Origin: an uncultured Bacilli bacterium
GTDB lineage: Bacteria; Bacillota_I; Bacilli_A; RF39; UBA660
Direction of reading: 5' to 3'
NCBI GenBank assembly: GCA_944345045.1
Contig: CALVMI010000042.1
Span: 1 to 8,922 of the forward strand
Length of the DNA stretch: 8,922 bases
Made by a program: the position numbers and the translations under genes. The notes under the pieces were generated by a model that worked only from the letters and a program-made list of their open reading frames with translations, was not told where the DNA came from and ran no database searches. Below are positions 1 to 6,251 of the stretch, piece after piece (within the stretch, counting starts at the first letter, position 1; each line of letters begins with the position of its first letter).

Positions 1-958
1 TCGCATTTTTTAAATTTGAATCGTTTAATAAAATAGTCGCAGTTTCTACTTGAGAAGTTTTATTAGCTTGTTTTATACTGAAATATTTTACAACCTCTTC
101 ATGATTATTTAAAATATAAAAGTTAACTTCTGGATAGTATAAAACTTGATTAGATGGAGCAATTGCAGAAGTAGCTAATAATATTTCATATTCAAAAGAA
201 ATTGCTTTAGCATTTGACAAATCTATTTCATAATTAGTAATAAAGTGTCCTTCTCCATAATAACTCAAATCAACTATCGTGGGCTCAATTTCTTTCCATT
301 CTAAGTATGTGTTTCCAAAAATTGCTACATCATTTTCTTTCATAGTTGTACTGCCTTCTAAACTTGGTGCAAATGTTCTAACATAGATCCATCCACCCGT
401 ATCTTCTATATATTGATCTCCATAATTATATAATTCATTTATTCCATATACAGCATGCAAAACTGTATCTTCATCTTTTAAAAATTCTTCGCCAGGCAAA
501 TATTCTACAGTTCCATTTTGAACTGTACTCCAACCTATAAAAGTATAATTTTGTTTTACGGGAATTTCTTTACTAATATTAAGACGTTTTTTTTCTTCTT
601 TTATTTGAGGATCTATATTTCCTTCGCCACCATTAAGATTATATGTTATTGTAAATTTTTTTGCTTTTTTAAAATACAAATTACATCTTACAGGATAGTT
701 ATTTACATTTTTAATAATTGGACTCCAAGATGTATAGTCCCAAATTATATAAGCGTCATTTGTACATGTACTTTTTACTTCATCAAAAACATTTCCTTCT
801 TTAGAAGGAATACTACTTGTTTGTTCTTCTTCTATATAGATAGCTAATTCAACATTTTGATTATTTTCAAATTCTTTTATTTCTTTACTTTTGCTCATAC
901 TAAAAAAGGTTATCAAACTTATCAAAACAATACTTATTATCAAAATTTTCTTTCTCAT
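1..958 (-). CDS. Anchored surface protein with InlB-type B-repeat (copy A), 3' end outside the window
   Basis: The frame stays open from ATG at 958 to the window edge, giving 319 residues with no stop. Residues 5-21 form one hydrophobic segment after MRKK, an uncleaved signal-anchor by appearance, so the rest should lie outside the cell. Residues 36-97 form a module with a conserved cysteine pair (C65, C92), the motif ELAIYIEEEQT and ending in RCNLYF. Residues about 102-172 match the InlB B-repeat (Listeria-Bacteroides repeat, Flg_new): TYNLNGG, then YTFIGWS, then LHAVYG. Residues 173-319 (GGWIYVRTF onward) I do not recognise. The N-terminal 97 residues are about half identical to those of the gene at 4492-6153; beyond that the two are unrelated. 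AGAGGAAAAA upstream of ATG is a good ribosome site and is also shared with the paralog. Function is inferred as surface adhesion or display; no enzymatic motif is visible. Confidence 0.82.
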   Translation of the reverse strand, partial: MRKKILIISIVLISLITFFSMSKSKEIKEFENNQNVELAIYIEEEQTSSIPSKEGNVFDEVKSTCTNDAYIIWDYTSWSPIIKNVNNYPVRCNLYFKKAKKFTITYNLNGGEGNIDPQIKEEKKRLNISKEIPVKQNYTFIGWSTVQNGTVEYLPGEEFLKDEDTVLHAVYGINELYNYGDQYIEDTGGWIYVRTFAPSLEGSTTMKENDVAIFGNTYLEWKEIEPTIVDLSYYGEGHFITNYEIDLSNAKAISFEYEILLATSAIAPSNQVLYYPEVNFYILNNHEEVVKYFSIKQANKTSQVETATILLNDSNLKNA

Positions 959-1022
959 TTATTTTTCCTCTTTTCTAGTATACTTTTTCGTGACTTATTA
1001 TGTCGCCATCATATCACAGCAC

Positions 1023-1052
1023 AAAAAAATTACCATGATTTCTCATGATAAT
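1023..1052 (-). promoter_or_regulatory. 5' leader hairpin with GAAA loop and U7 tract (copy A)
   Basis: In the RNA sense the arms ATTATCATGA (1052-1043) and TCATGGTAAT (1038-1029) pair over 10 bp, with one U-G, around a GAAA tetraloop. Seven T follow (1029-1023; the first closes the stem). The hairpin begins about where transcription from GATAAG would start. It may be an early terminator or attenuator, or a 5'-stabilising structure. Confidence 0.6.
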
Positions 1053-1082
1053 CTTATCACAACTACCCCCCCCCCATGTCAA
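1053..1082 (-). promoter_or_regulatory. Promoter A with a ten-G run in its spacer
   Basis: On the minus strand TTGACA (1082-1077) is a perfect -35 box. An 18-bp spacer follows, holding an unbroken run of ten G (1075-1066), then a weak -10, GATAAG (1058-1053), preceded by TGT as in an extended -10. In so AT-rich a sequence this G run is exceptional; I saw no other G or C run longer than five. Slippage would change the spacer by one base at a time around the 17-bp optimum, which fits phase-variable expression. The -10 is weak, and an alternative TAAGAT would need a 20-bp spacer. Confidence 0.55.
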
Positions 1083-1099
1083 TTTACAGAAAGTTGACA
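1077..1099. promoter_or_regulatory. Inverted repeat over the -35 box (copy A)
   Basis: TGTCAA and TTGACA are perfect inverted arms separated by 11 bases. The promoter-proximal arm is itself the -35 box, so a bound protein would block RNA polymerase. Arms and spacing are identical in copy B, while two of the eleven central bases differ. The first twelve bases, TGTCAATTTACA, also form a near-palindrome. It looks like an operator, but a recombinase site is not excluded. Confidence 0.45.
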
Positions 1100-1104
1100 A
1101 AAAG

Positions 1105-1134
1105 AAAAATCTTGCATTTTAGCAAGATTTTTTT
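1105..1134 (-). terminator. Intrinsic terminator after the glycosyltransferase gene
   Basis: AAAAATCTTGC and GCAAGATTTTT pair around a six-base loop, with a T-rich tail on either strand. It lies 24 bases after the glycosyltransferase stop codon. The A/T flanks make it work in both directions. It isolates promoter A from transcription of the upstream gntR-glycosyltransferase unit. Confidence 0.88.
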
Positions 1135-1157
1135 GTCCTTTTAAACTGATCATTTTT

Positions 1158-2396
1158 CTAGTTTACTAGTTGATCTAGATCGATATCATTACGATCATGC
1201 TTTATTTCTTCCCAATTACTTGTTTTCTTAAATAAGCAAATAATATTAATTGGAATCCATGTTGCTATGAATAATGAGAAGAAAATAATACCTGAAACAA
1301 TATTTTTTGCACTTTTTTTATTGTATTTTACAACAAATATATTCATAGCTACATTGAGTAAGTAGAATACAATAAAGAATAAAATGCCAGATGCATATAG
1401 ATAAGAGAAGAAATCAAATAGTTCAACTCCTAATACATTAAAGGCAATCAAGATAATTGAAAGGAAAAATCCTAAAACAACCATCAATGGAGCCATATAC
1501 ATTACAAGCATATCAAAGCAAGCAATATTTCCTGTTTTAAAGAATGTTTTTAATAGTTTTGAGCCATAAGTTCTTAGACAACTTAATGTACCACTAGTCC
1601 ATCTTTTTCTTTGTTTCCAACTAGCCCAGAAGCTTTGAGGGTGCTCATCATACGTGATGGCATCTTCTACAAAGGCAACTTGTATTCCTCGTAAAGCACA
1701 TAAACCAGTAAATTCTGAGTCTTCAGTTAAAGTTACTGTATTAAAACCATATTGATCAACGACATTCTTTTTAATCATAAAACCTGTTCCGTTAATTGCA
1801 GCTGAACCGGAATAATTCATTCTAGCGCGATTAAAGAAGAAATTTTGAATAAAATAGAATAATGTATATGAACCGGTTAACCAGTTATCTCCCATATTTT
1901 TGGCATCTCTAAAACATTGTGCTACTTCGACGCCTTCACATAAAGCATCATTCATTCTAGCTAAGAAATCTGGATGAACTAAATTATCGGCATCAAAGAT
2001 AACATAAGCATCGTAATCCGTATTACGTAGTTGTTCAAATGTAAAACGAAGTACATCAGCTTTTACTTTAACTGGTACAGTAATATCAATTACCTTAGCT
2101 CCTGCATCTATTGCAGCTTGCTTGGTATTGTCTGTACAATTATTTGGCATTACATAAATATCAAATAAACGATCTGGATATCTTTGTTTTTTCAAGCTTT
2201 TAATTAAAGATCCAATAACCTTTTCTTCATTTCGACTTGGAACGACAATAGCAAATTTATATTTTGGTTTATGACGTCCAAACATACTTTTATGATAATT
2301 TTTAAACCCAAACAAACCAGTTATAGCAAAATACATACAATATATAAAAGAAAAAGCGAATAATATATAATAAATCGTTACTACAATATTTTCCAT
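1158..2396 (-). CDS. Processive family 2 glycosyltransferase, membrane-bound
   Basis: The 412-residue protein has an N-terminal membrane helix (about 5-29), a cytoplasmic GT-A domain (about 46-270) and three C-terminal helices (about 295-320, 328-355, 366-389). The full signature of processive GT2 enzymes such as cellulose, hyaluronan and poly-N-acetylglucosamine synthases is visible: VPSRNEE (52-58) and NNCTDNT (85-91) for nucleotide-sugar binding, DAD (135-137) for the metal ion, TED (224-226) with the catalytic base, and QRKRW (262-266) as the QxxRW acceptor-site motif. It probably polymerises or transfers a sugar while moving the product across the membrane; the sugar cannot be told from sequence. 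Its ATG lies inside the end of the GntR gene (16-base overlap), so the two are co-transcribed and probably translationally coupled. No other polysaccharide genes are adjacent. The family call is strong, the product unknown. Confidence 0.92.
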   Translation of the reverse strand: MENIVVTIYYILFAFSFIYCMYFAITGLFGFKNYHKSMFGRHKPKYKFAIVVPSRNEEKVIGSLIKSLKKQRYPDRLFDIYVMPNNCTDNTKQAAIDAGAKVIDITVPVKVKADVLRFTFEQLRNTDYDAYVIFDADNLVHPDFLARMNDALCEGVEVAQCFRDAKNMGDNWLTGSYTLFYFIQNFFFNRARMNYSGSAAINGTGFMIKKNVVDQYGFNTVTLTEDSEFTGLCALRGIQVAFVEDAITYDEHPQSFWASWKQRKRWTSGTLSCLRTYGSKLLKTFFKTGNIACFDMLVMYMAPLMVVLGFFLSIILIAFNVLGVELFDFFSYLYASGILFFIVFYLLNVAMNIFVVKYNKKSAKNIVSGIIFFSLFIATWIPINIICLFKKTSNWEEIKHDRNDIDLDQLVN

Positions 2397-2746
2397 TTCT
2401 TTTCAATCCTTTCTAAAATTGAGTCCAAAGAAACACCCATTTTTTTTAATTCTTTCGTTTCTAAGGTAATTGTTTCAAAAGAATCTTGAATTTTACTTTC
2501 TAAAAGCCATTCTATTTCATTTGTAACAAATGTTCCTTTTGTAGAATCACTTTTTAGTAATTTTTGTTTTTCTAAAAATCGATAAGACTTTTTTACGGTA
2601 TTCGGATTCACTTCTAATTCAGCAGCTAATTTGCGAATACTAGGCATCTTATCGTTTGGTTTTATAGTGCCTTTTAAAATATGGTCGCGAAGTTGACTTC
2701 CAATTTGCATGTAAATAGGCACTTGACTACTTCCATCAATTTTCAA
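2381..2746 (-). CDS. GntR-family regulator, YtrA-type
   Basis: A 121-residue DNA-binding protein. Residues 8-76 form the GntR winged helix: VPIYMQIGSQLRDHIL, then MPSIRKLAAELEVNPNTV with the recognition helix at about 47-60, and the wing ending in GTFV (71-74). The remaining ~45 residues are a short helical tail, not an FCD, UTRA or aminotransferase domain, which places it in the short YtrA subfamily. Members usually repress the operon they head and respond to envelope stress or a small effector. The start is TTG at 2746: GGGGGA lies seven bases upstream and no better ATG exists. The gene overlaps the glycosyltransferase by 16 bases. YtrA genes usually precede ABC transporters, so a polysaccharide synthase partner is unusual. 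Two dyads upstream are probable autoregulatory operators. Confidence 0.9.
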   Translation of the reverse strand: MKIDGSSQVPIYMQIGSQLRDHILKGTIKPNDKMPSIRKLAAELEVNPNTVKKSYRFLEKQKLLKSDSTKGTFVTNEIEWLLESKIQDSFETITLETKELKKMGVSLDSILERIEKKWKIL

Positions 2747-2762
2747 TAAAATTCCCCCAATT

Positions 2763-2777
2763 TATACTTCCTGTATA
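2763..2777. promoter_or_regulatory. Second operator-like dyad upstream of the gntR ribosome site
   Basis: TATAC, five bases, then GTATA: perfect 5-bp inverted arms with the same TAC-N5-GTA core as the dyad at 2811-2829. It lies just upstream of the GGGGGA ribosome site. The repeated core makes each dyad more credible as a GntR site. Confidence 0.4.
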
Positions 2778-2810
2778 TTAATATTAGTATGTGCTTTTCT
2801 TTGAAAAATA

Positions 2811-2829
2811 GTACTACATCGCGTAATAC
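2811..2829. promoter_or_regulatory. Operator-like dyad at the gntR transcription start
   Basis: GTACTAC, five bases, then GTAATAC: inverted 7-bp arms matching at six of seven positions, with core TAC-N5-GTA. It starts at the predicted +1, a position where binding blocks initiation. The likely ligand is the GntR protein encoded next to it. Confidence 0.5.
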
Positions 2830-2835
2830 AAATAA

Positions 2836-2864
2836 ATTATAGTATATTTTGACGAAAAATGCAA
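2836..2864 (-). promoter_or_regulatory. Promoter of the gntR-glycosyltransferase unit
   Basis: A perfect TATAAT -10 (2841-2836) is preceded by a 17-bp spacer and a poor -35, TTGCAT (2864-2859). Transcription should start near 2829, giving a leader of about 83 bases before the TTG start. No terminator is visible between the membrane-protein stop at 2894 and this promoter, so some read-through is possible. Confidence 0.65.
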
Positions 2865-2893
2865 TTACAATTTAGTCATAATCCATTTTTGGA

Positions 2894-3580
2894 CTATTCA
2901 CTAAGTAAAAATTGATCAGCATAAATAAGCAGATAAATACACAAAAAAACTAAAATAAAAACTTGTTCATAAAGACTTAAAAGGCATAAAATCCCTATTT
3001 TTAGGCGTAATTTAGAGGAATTATATATACTATGACTATTTAATAGTAAAAATAAAGAAAATAATAAAGAAAAAGCCCAAATGACCATTTTTGTAGGTTC
3101 TATGAAAATGGAAGTTTTTGGATAATTTAAGCCAAAAGCGATAAGTGAAGCTAATGAAATACCAGAAATTAGAAGCGATTCTTTTTGTCTATTGCCAATA
3201 ATTTCCTCTTTTTTCAAAAAAATACTTGCAATATCTACCAAAAGAAAAAAAATGGAAACGATTATTAAATCAATACCATAAAAAAAGGAACTAACGACAA
3301 TTTTATTGCTCCAAAGAATGATTGCAGCAATAGATTTACTGATAACATAGGAAGCTAAAAGAATAAGTACTATATAGTAAAAAGATGAAAGAACTATTTT
3401 TTGTTTTAAACGAAAAAGATTATGAATAGGTATACTAATTAGGGCTAATACCATTAAAATAGCAGGAAAACTGAACAGATCATTTCCTAAAGCATAAAAA
3501 TTTAAAAGATATAAAATAATTAACATGGCGATCAAAAAAAATCTAGTAATTAACTCTAATACAAAAGCTTTTTTTATCAT
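2894..3580 (-). CDS. Multi-pass membrane protein of unknown function
   Basis: A 228-residue, very hydrophobic protein with about seven predicted membrane segments (near 12-30, 36-54, 63-90, 96-121, 135-152, 164-181 and 193-220). The connecting loops are short and often basic, for example RLKQK (57-61) and KKEE (123-126). I recognise no family, catalytic motif or transporter signature. The ATG at 3580 has AGGAGT six bases upstream. It follows the DUF368 gene by 57 bases on the same strand with no clear terminator between, so it is probably in one transcript with DUF368 and the surface protein. By context it may serve envelope assembly or lipid-carrier handling, but that is inference only. Confidence 0.75.
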   Translation of the reverse strand: MIKKAFVLELITRFFLIAMLIILYLLNFYALGNDLFSFPAILMVLALISIPIHNLFRLKQKIVLSSFYYIVLILLASYVISKSIAAIILWSNKIVVSSFFYGIDLIIVSIFFLLVDIASIFLKKEEIIGNRQKESLLISGISLASLIAFGLNYPKTSIFIEPTKMVIWAFSLLFSLFLLLNSHSIYNSSKLRLKIGILCLLSLYEQVFILVFLCIYLLIYADQFLLSE

Positions 3581-3588
3581 ATTCTACT

Positions 3589-3600
3589 CCTAATATTAGG
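3589..3600. promoter_or_regulatory. Perfect 12-bp palindrome overlapping the ribosome site
   Basis: CCTAATATTAGG is fully palindromic, and its last bases form part of the AGGAGT ribosome site of the membrane-protein gene. It could be a protein-binding site or modulate access to the ribosome site. Its AT-rich core allows only a weak RNA hairpin. Confidence 0.35.
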
Positions 3601-3633
3601 ATACACTTTTTTTAGAAAAAAGCAAGTGAATCC
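3599..3633. other. Imperfect hairpin between the DUF368 and membrane-protein genes
   Basis: GGATACACTT (3599-3608) and AAGTGAATCC (3624-3633) are inverted arms with one mismatch around 15 bases. On the coding strand no U run follows, so it is a poor terminator. A processing or stability element between two co-transcribed genes is more likely. Confidence 0.4.
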
Positions 3634-3637
3634 TTAT

Positions 3638-4438
3638 TTATTCTTCATTAGTGATACTGATTAAAAAAAAGCCAATAATAAATAAAAGAAAAATTGGAAA
3701 GATATTGGTTGAGTTTATTAAATCAATTATTTTTAAAAGTAAAAAGAAAATGGAAGATAAAAGAAAGGCTAATATACAATTCCAAGTCATTTTTTTATAT
3801 TTTTTGAAGCAAAAATTCACAACTTTAATCATTCCTAAAATGCCTAAAACTAGTCCTATACCAAATAAAATACAATATCCTATTTTACTAAAAGGATTAG
3901 AGAATAATTCTAAAATAAAAGTATAGCTTCCAAGCATCATGTAAGTTGCGGTACCGCTTATTCCGGGCATAACCATAGTTAAGGCATCAACAAGTCCTAA
4001 AAAAAGAATATATAGAGAACTTTTTAAAGAAGAATCTGGTCTAAATTCGTTAAAAGAAACTTTGGTATAGAAAAGATACATAACTACAAATATAAATAGA
4101 ATTACAAACCAATCTTTAAAATTTCGTTTTCCTTTTTTTAAAATACCTGGAACAGTGCCAACAATAAGACCAATAAAAAACATGACTGTATAAACATAAT
4201 ATGTTTCAAAAAAATAAAGCAAGATTTTACTTCCAAATAAAACGGCAATTAGAACTCCTAAACCTATAGGAAGTAAAAAAGAGACATTTTCTTTGAAATT
4301 TTGAAAAATATGTCCTACTTTATCTAGTATTTTTTCATATAATCCTAAACTGATAGCTAGTAAAGAACCTGAAACACCGGGAATAACTTTTCCTATTCCA
4401 ATTATTAGTCCTTTAAAAAAAAGAATAAGTGTTTCCAT
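3638..4438 (-). CDS. DUF368 family protein (PopT-type undecaprenyl-phosphate translocase)
   Basis: A 266-residue polytopic membrane protein with the two hallmark repeats of DUF368: GKVIPGVSGSLLAISLGLY (16-34, PGVSG at 20-24) and DALTMVMPGISGTATYMMLG (151-170, PGISG at 158-162). These re-entrant motifs mark an internally duplicated transporter fold. DUF368 proteins (PopT) return the lipid carrier undecaprenyl phosphate across the cytoplasmic membrane after a wall or surface polymer is built, alongside DedA-type UptA proteins. The length is normal for the family. I chose ATG at 4438 rather than GTG at 4447: the GTG lies inside AGGTG, which is the ribosome site six bases before the ATG. It sits 53 bases after the surface-protein gene on the same strand with no terminator between, suggesting one operon. 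Confidence 0.9.
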   Translation of the reverse strand: METLILFFKGLIIGIGKVIPGVSGSLLAISLGLYEKILDKVGHIFQNFKENVSFLLPIGLGVLIAVLFGSKILLYFFETYYVYTVMFFIGLIVGTVPGILKKGKRNFKDWFVILFIFVVMYLFYTKVSFNEFRPDSSLKSSLYILFLGLVDALTMVMPGISGTATYMMLGSYTFILELFSNPFSKIGYCILFGIGLVLGILGMIKVVNFCFKKYKKMTWNCILAFLLSSIFFLLLKIIDLINSTNIFPIFLLFIIGFFLISITNEE

Positions 4439-4491
4439 TATTTTCACCTATTCTATTTTATTCTACGAACTATTATTTTACGAATAAGAAT

Positions 4492-6153
4492 TTATAATGT
4501 TGGAGTTAGAACGACGCGGAAAGACATGAGGATTTTTGGATTACCGCTTTCAGTTGAGAAAGCAAATATACCAGCATTCGTCCCGCCTAAATATCCACTA
4601 CTTCGCCAAAAAAAGGGTTGATACAATCTAACAAAAACTCCTTGATCTTTATACCAAGAATTAATTTCACGTGATTCTTCCAAAACAGTCTGTTCTGAAA
4701 AAGGTCCTAATTCTCCTGTGCCATCTCCAAGAATTCTTCTTTGATAATCATAAGCAACATTTGAATTCAAGTTTTCATAAATATCATAATATTTTTTTTC
4801 AGGCCAAGAATAACCCGTTGTTAAACTAGTAAGACCAGATGTATCATTCTCACATGTTGGGCATCCAAAAGTTCCATTAAATCCTGAATTGTATAAACTA
4901 TTTATGCCACTCATCGGATTACCATTTTGATCAAGCATTATGCCCATGACATATTCCCAGGCGCCGCCAGACATATCAAAGATTCCACTTATATTTCTTG
5001 TTGTACTAGCTAGAACACTATTTGGATACGCTGTATTACATGTTCCATCACTACAGTTTTGGTTACATTCTTCATTAGTTCCTGTATATCCACATGTAGG
5101 CTCATTATTCGCAGCATATCCTGTTACATAATCTGAATTATTGTTAATTCTTACACTTGTTGCACTTCCATAGGCGCTATGTTGTAAATATGCTACTGCT
5201 CCCCATTCTGTATTCTTCATCATATGACTATCTAAGTTTCGTTGATAATTATAGCTTGTGTAAAATGCATTGGCTACTTGTATTCCTCGCCAACTGTATG
5301 TATTTGGCTTTATGAGAATTTTACTTGAATCATTTACATTTTGCTCAGCTTCTGTTGTATTTGTTGCTCCATTATATCCCGTTTCAAACTTACCTACCCA
5401 AAATCCTGCGCTTGGAATACTTAAAAACGCTGGATGAGTCATATAATCTCCAACAGTGCAATTTCCTGTGTCTCCACTTTCCATTGGTGTTGTACATTCT
5501 CCTTCATTTGCATCACTTGTATTATAATCGCCAAAGATGATTGGAATTTCATGTACTTTCGAAGTATCTATACTTGTTAAACTATCATACTGTCCTAAAT
5601 CCCATAGTTGATATCTATATTTTGGGATCCAAACAAAATAACTTTCGATGTTTTCCTCAGGAATAATTTCATTATCTGTATAGATTTCGCTTTCCTCTTT
5701 TAAGATAACCGCATTTGCCCATTGTTTCTCTTCATAACTATACCATTTACTTGTTAAAGAAGCTCTTCTTACTACTCCTTCATTATCTATCGTTACTGCT
5801 ATTAACTCATCTTTTAATACTGGATCTGCTCCATTTAAGATACTTTCTTTATAAGTACTCCCAAAATACAAACTACATCTTACCGGATAGTTCTTTGCAT
5901 GTAAAATCACTGGACTCCATGTAGTACTATCCCATGTGATAGATGCATTATTGGTACAACTACTTTTTTCTAAATCTAAATAATAGCCACTATTTTTTGT
6001 AGGTATTGTATTTGTTTGTTTTTCTTCTACATAGATAGCTAATTCAATATTTTCTTTATTTTCTAGCTTTTTTATTTCTTCTTTTTTTCCTATACTAAAA
6101 AATATAACTAAGCCTATCAGAAAAATGCTTACTAACCATGCTTTCTTTTTCAT
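4492..6153 (-). CDS. Anchored surface protein with FGE-sulfatase/C-type-lectin-like ectodomain (copy B)
   Basis: A 553-residue protein. MKKK plus a hydrophobic helix (5-21) forms a signal-anchor. Residues 36-98 are the module shared with the gene at 1-958 (ELAIYVEEKQT, NYPVRCSLYF; cysteines C66 and C93). Residues about 108-151 form a linker (NGADPVLKDELIAVTID to QWANAVIL) that I recall from gut Bacillota surface proteins. Residues about 172-553 look like a formylglycine-generating-enzyme / C-type-lectin fold: WIPKYRY (175-181), GFWVGKFETGY (250-260), MMKNTEWGAVAYL (311-323), DMSGGAWEYVMG (393-404) and the closing FWRSSGYLGG and SFRVVL (515-549). There are ten cysteines, the last at C434, so the C-terminal region where FGE enzymes carry their active-site pair has none. 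Ligand binding is more likely than catalysis. AGAGGAAAAAA precedes the ATG. It probably heads an operon with DUF368 and the membrane protein. Confidence 0.85.
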   Translation of the reverse strand: MKKKAWLVSIFLIGLVIFFSIGKKEEIKKLENKENIELAIYVEEKQTNTIPTKNSGYYLDLEKSSCTNNASITWDSTTWSPVILHAKNYPVRCSLYFGSTYKESILNGADPVLKDELIAVTIDNEGVVRRASLTSKWYSYEEKQWANAVILKEESEIYTDNEIIPEENIESYFVWIPKYRYQLWDLGQYDSLTSIDTSKVHEIPIIFGDYNTSDANEGECTTPMESGDTGNCTVGDYMTHPAFLSIPSAGFWVGKFETGYNGATNTTEAEQNVNDSSKILIKPNTYSWRGIQVANAFYTSYNYQRNLDSHMMKNTEWGAVAYLQHSAYGSATSVRINNNSDYVTGYAANNEPTCGYTGTNEECNQNCSDGTCNTAYPNSVLASTTRNISGIFDMSGGAWEYVMGIMLDQNGNPMSGINSLYNSGFNGTFGCPTCENDTSGLTSLTTGYSWPEKKYYDIYENLNSNVAYDYQRRILGDGTGELGPFSEQTVLEESREINSWYKDQGVFVRLYQPFFWRSSGYLGGTNAGIFAFSTESGNPKILMSFRVVLTPTL

Positions 6154-6192
6154 AAGTTTTTTCCTCTTTTCTAGTATGGAAATTCATGAATC

Positions 6193-6222
6193 AAAAAAAT
6201 TACCATGATTTCTCACAGTAAT
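6193..6222 (-). promoter_or_regulatory. 5' leader hairpin with GAAA loop and U7 tract (copy B)
   Basis: Arms ATTACTGTGA (6222-6213) and TCATGGTAAT (6208-6199) pair over 10 bp, with one U-G and one G-U, around GAAA. Seven T follow. Compared with copy A, only the left arm changed, at three positions, and every change keeps a pair in RNA. In DNA terms the palindrome got worse, which argues for selection on the RNA. Confidence 0.6.
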
Positions 6223-6251
6223 CTTATCACGAATACCCCTCCCCCTGTCAA
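6223..6251 (-). promoter_or_regulatory. Promoter B with interrupted G-rich spacer
   Basis: TTGACA (6251-6246) and GATAAG (6228-6223) are separated by 17 bp, the optimal length. The spacer begins with five G, an A, then four G. The interruption should make slippage much rarer than in copy A, so this copy may be fixed in an active spacing. The -10 is as weak as in copy A. Confidence 0.55.

Larger units (their letters stand above)
1022..1107 (-). repeat. Upstream control cassette, copy A
   Basis: This stretch aligns by hand with 6192-6276 at roughly 88% identity: about nine substitutions and one single-base gap over 86 positions. Both copies lie directly upstream of a surface-protein gene with the same N-terminal module, in the same orientation. 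The cassette contains an inverted repeat, a TTGACA -35 box, a G-rich spacer, a weak -10 and a hairpin followed by seven T, each listed separately. The 70 bases between the hairpin and the ATG differ in length and sequence from copy B, except for the shared ACTAGAAAAGAGGAAAAA around the ribosome site. Confidence 0.85.

Noticed and set aside
1066..1075. Assembly artefact as the cause of the ten-G run
   Set aside because: The paralogous promoter has a ten-base tract, interrupted once, at the same place, so a long G-rich tract is genuine. The exact length in copy A still needs read-level support.
518..1097. Three plus-strand open frames (518-847, 857-1048, 891-1097)
   Set aside because: They lie opposite the surface-protein gene and its control region, have low-complexity F/I/Y-rich translations and lack good ribosome sites. 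They are antisense shadows.
2866..2896. Terminator after the unknown membrane-protein gene
   Set aside because: Only 4-5 bp inverted arms (TAGTC/GACTA, TCCA/TGGA) that exclude each other, without a U run.
3651..3926. Plus-strand frame of 91 codons
   Set aside because: Opposite the DUF368 gene; lysine- and isoleucine-rich translation with no family resemblance. Shadow of a real gene.
4492..4650. Diversity-generating retroelement variable region at the C-terminus of the FGE-like protein
   Set aside because: The lectin-like C-terminus is where such variable regions sit, but there is no reverse transcriptase, template repeat or accessory gene in the window and no near-repeat of this segment. 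It would need the full genome to reconsider.
4940..5924. Plus-strand frames at 4940-5131, 5325-5540 and 5715-5924
   Set aside because: All lie opposite the FGE-like surface-protein gene and their translations are leucine/histidine/tyrosine-rich with no motif.
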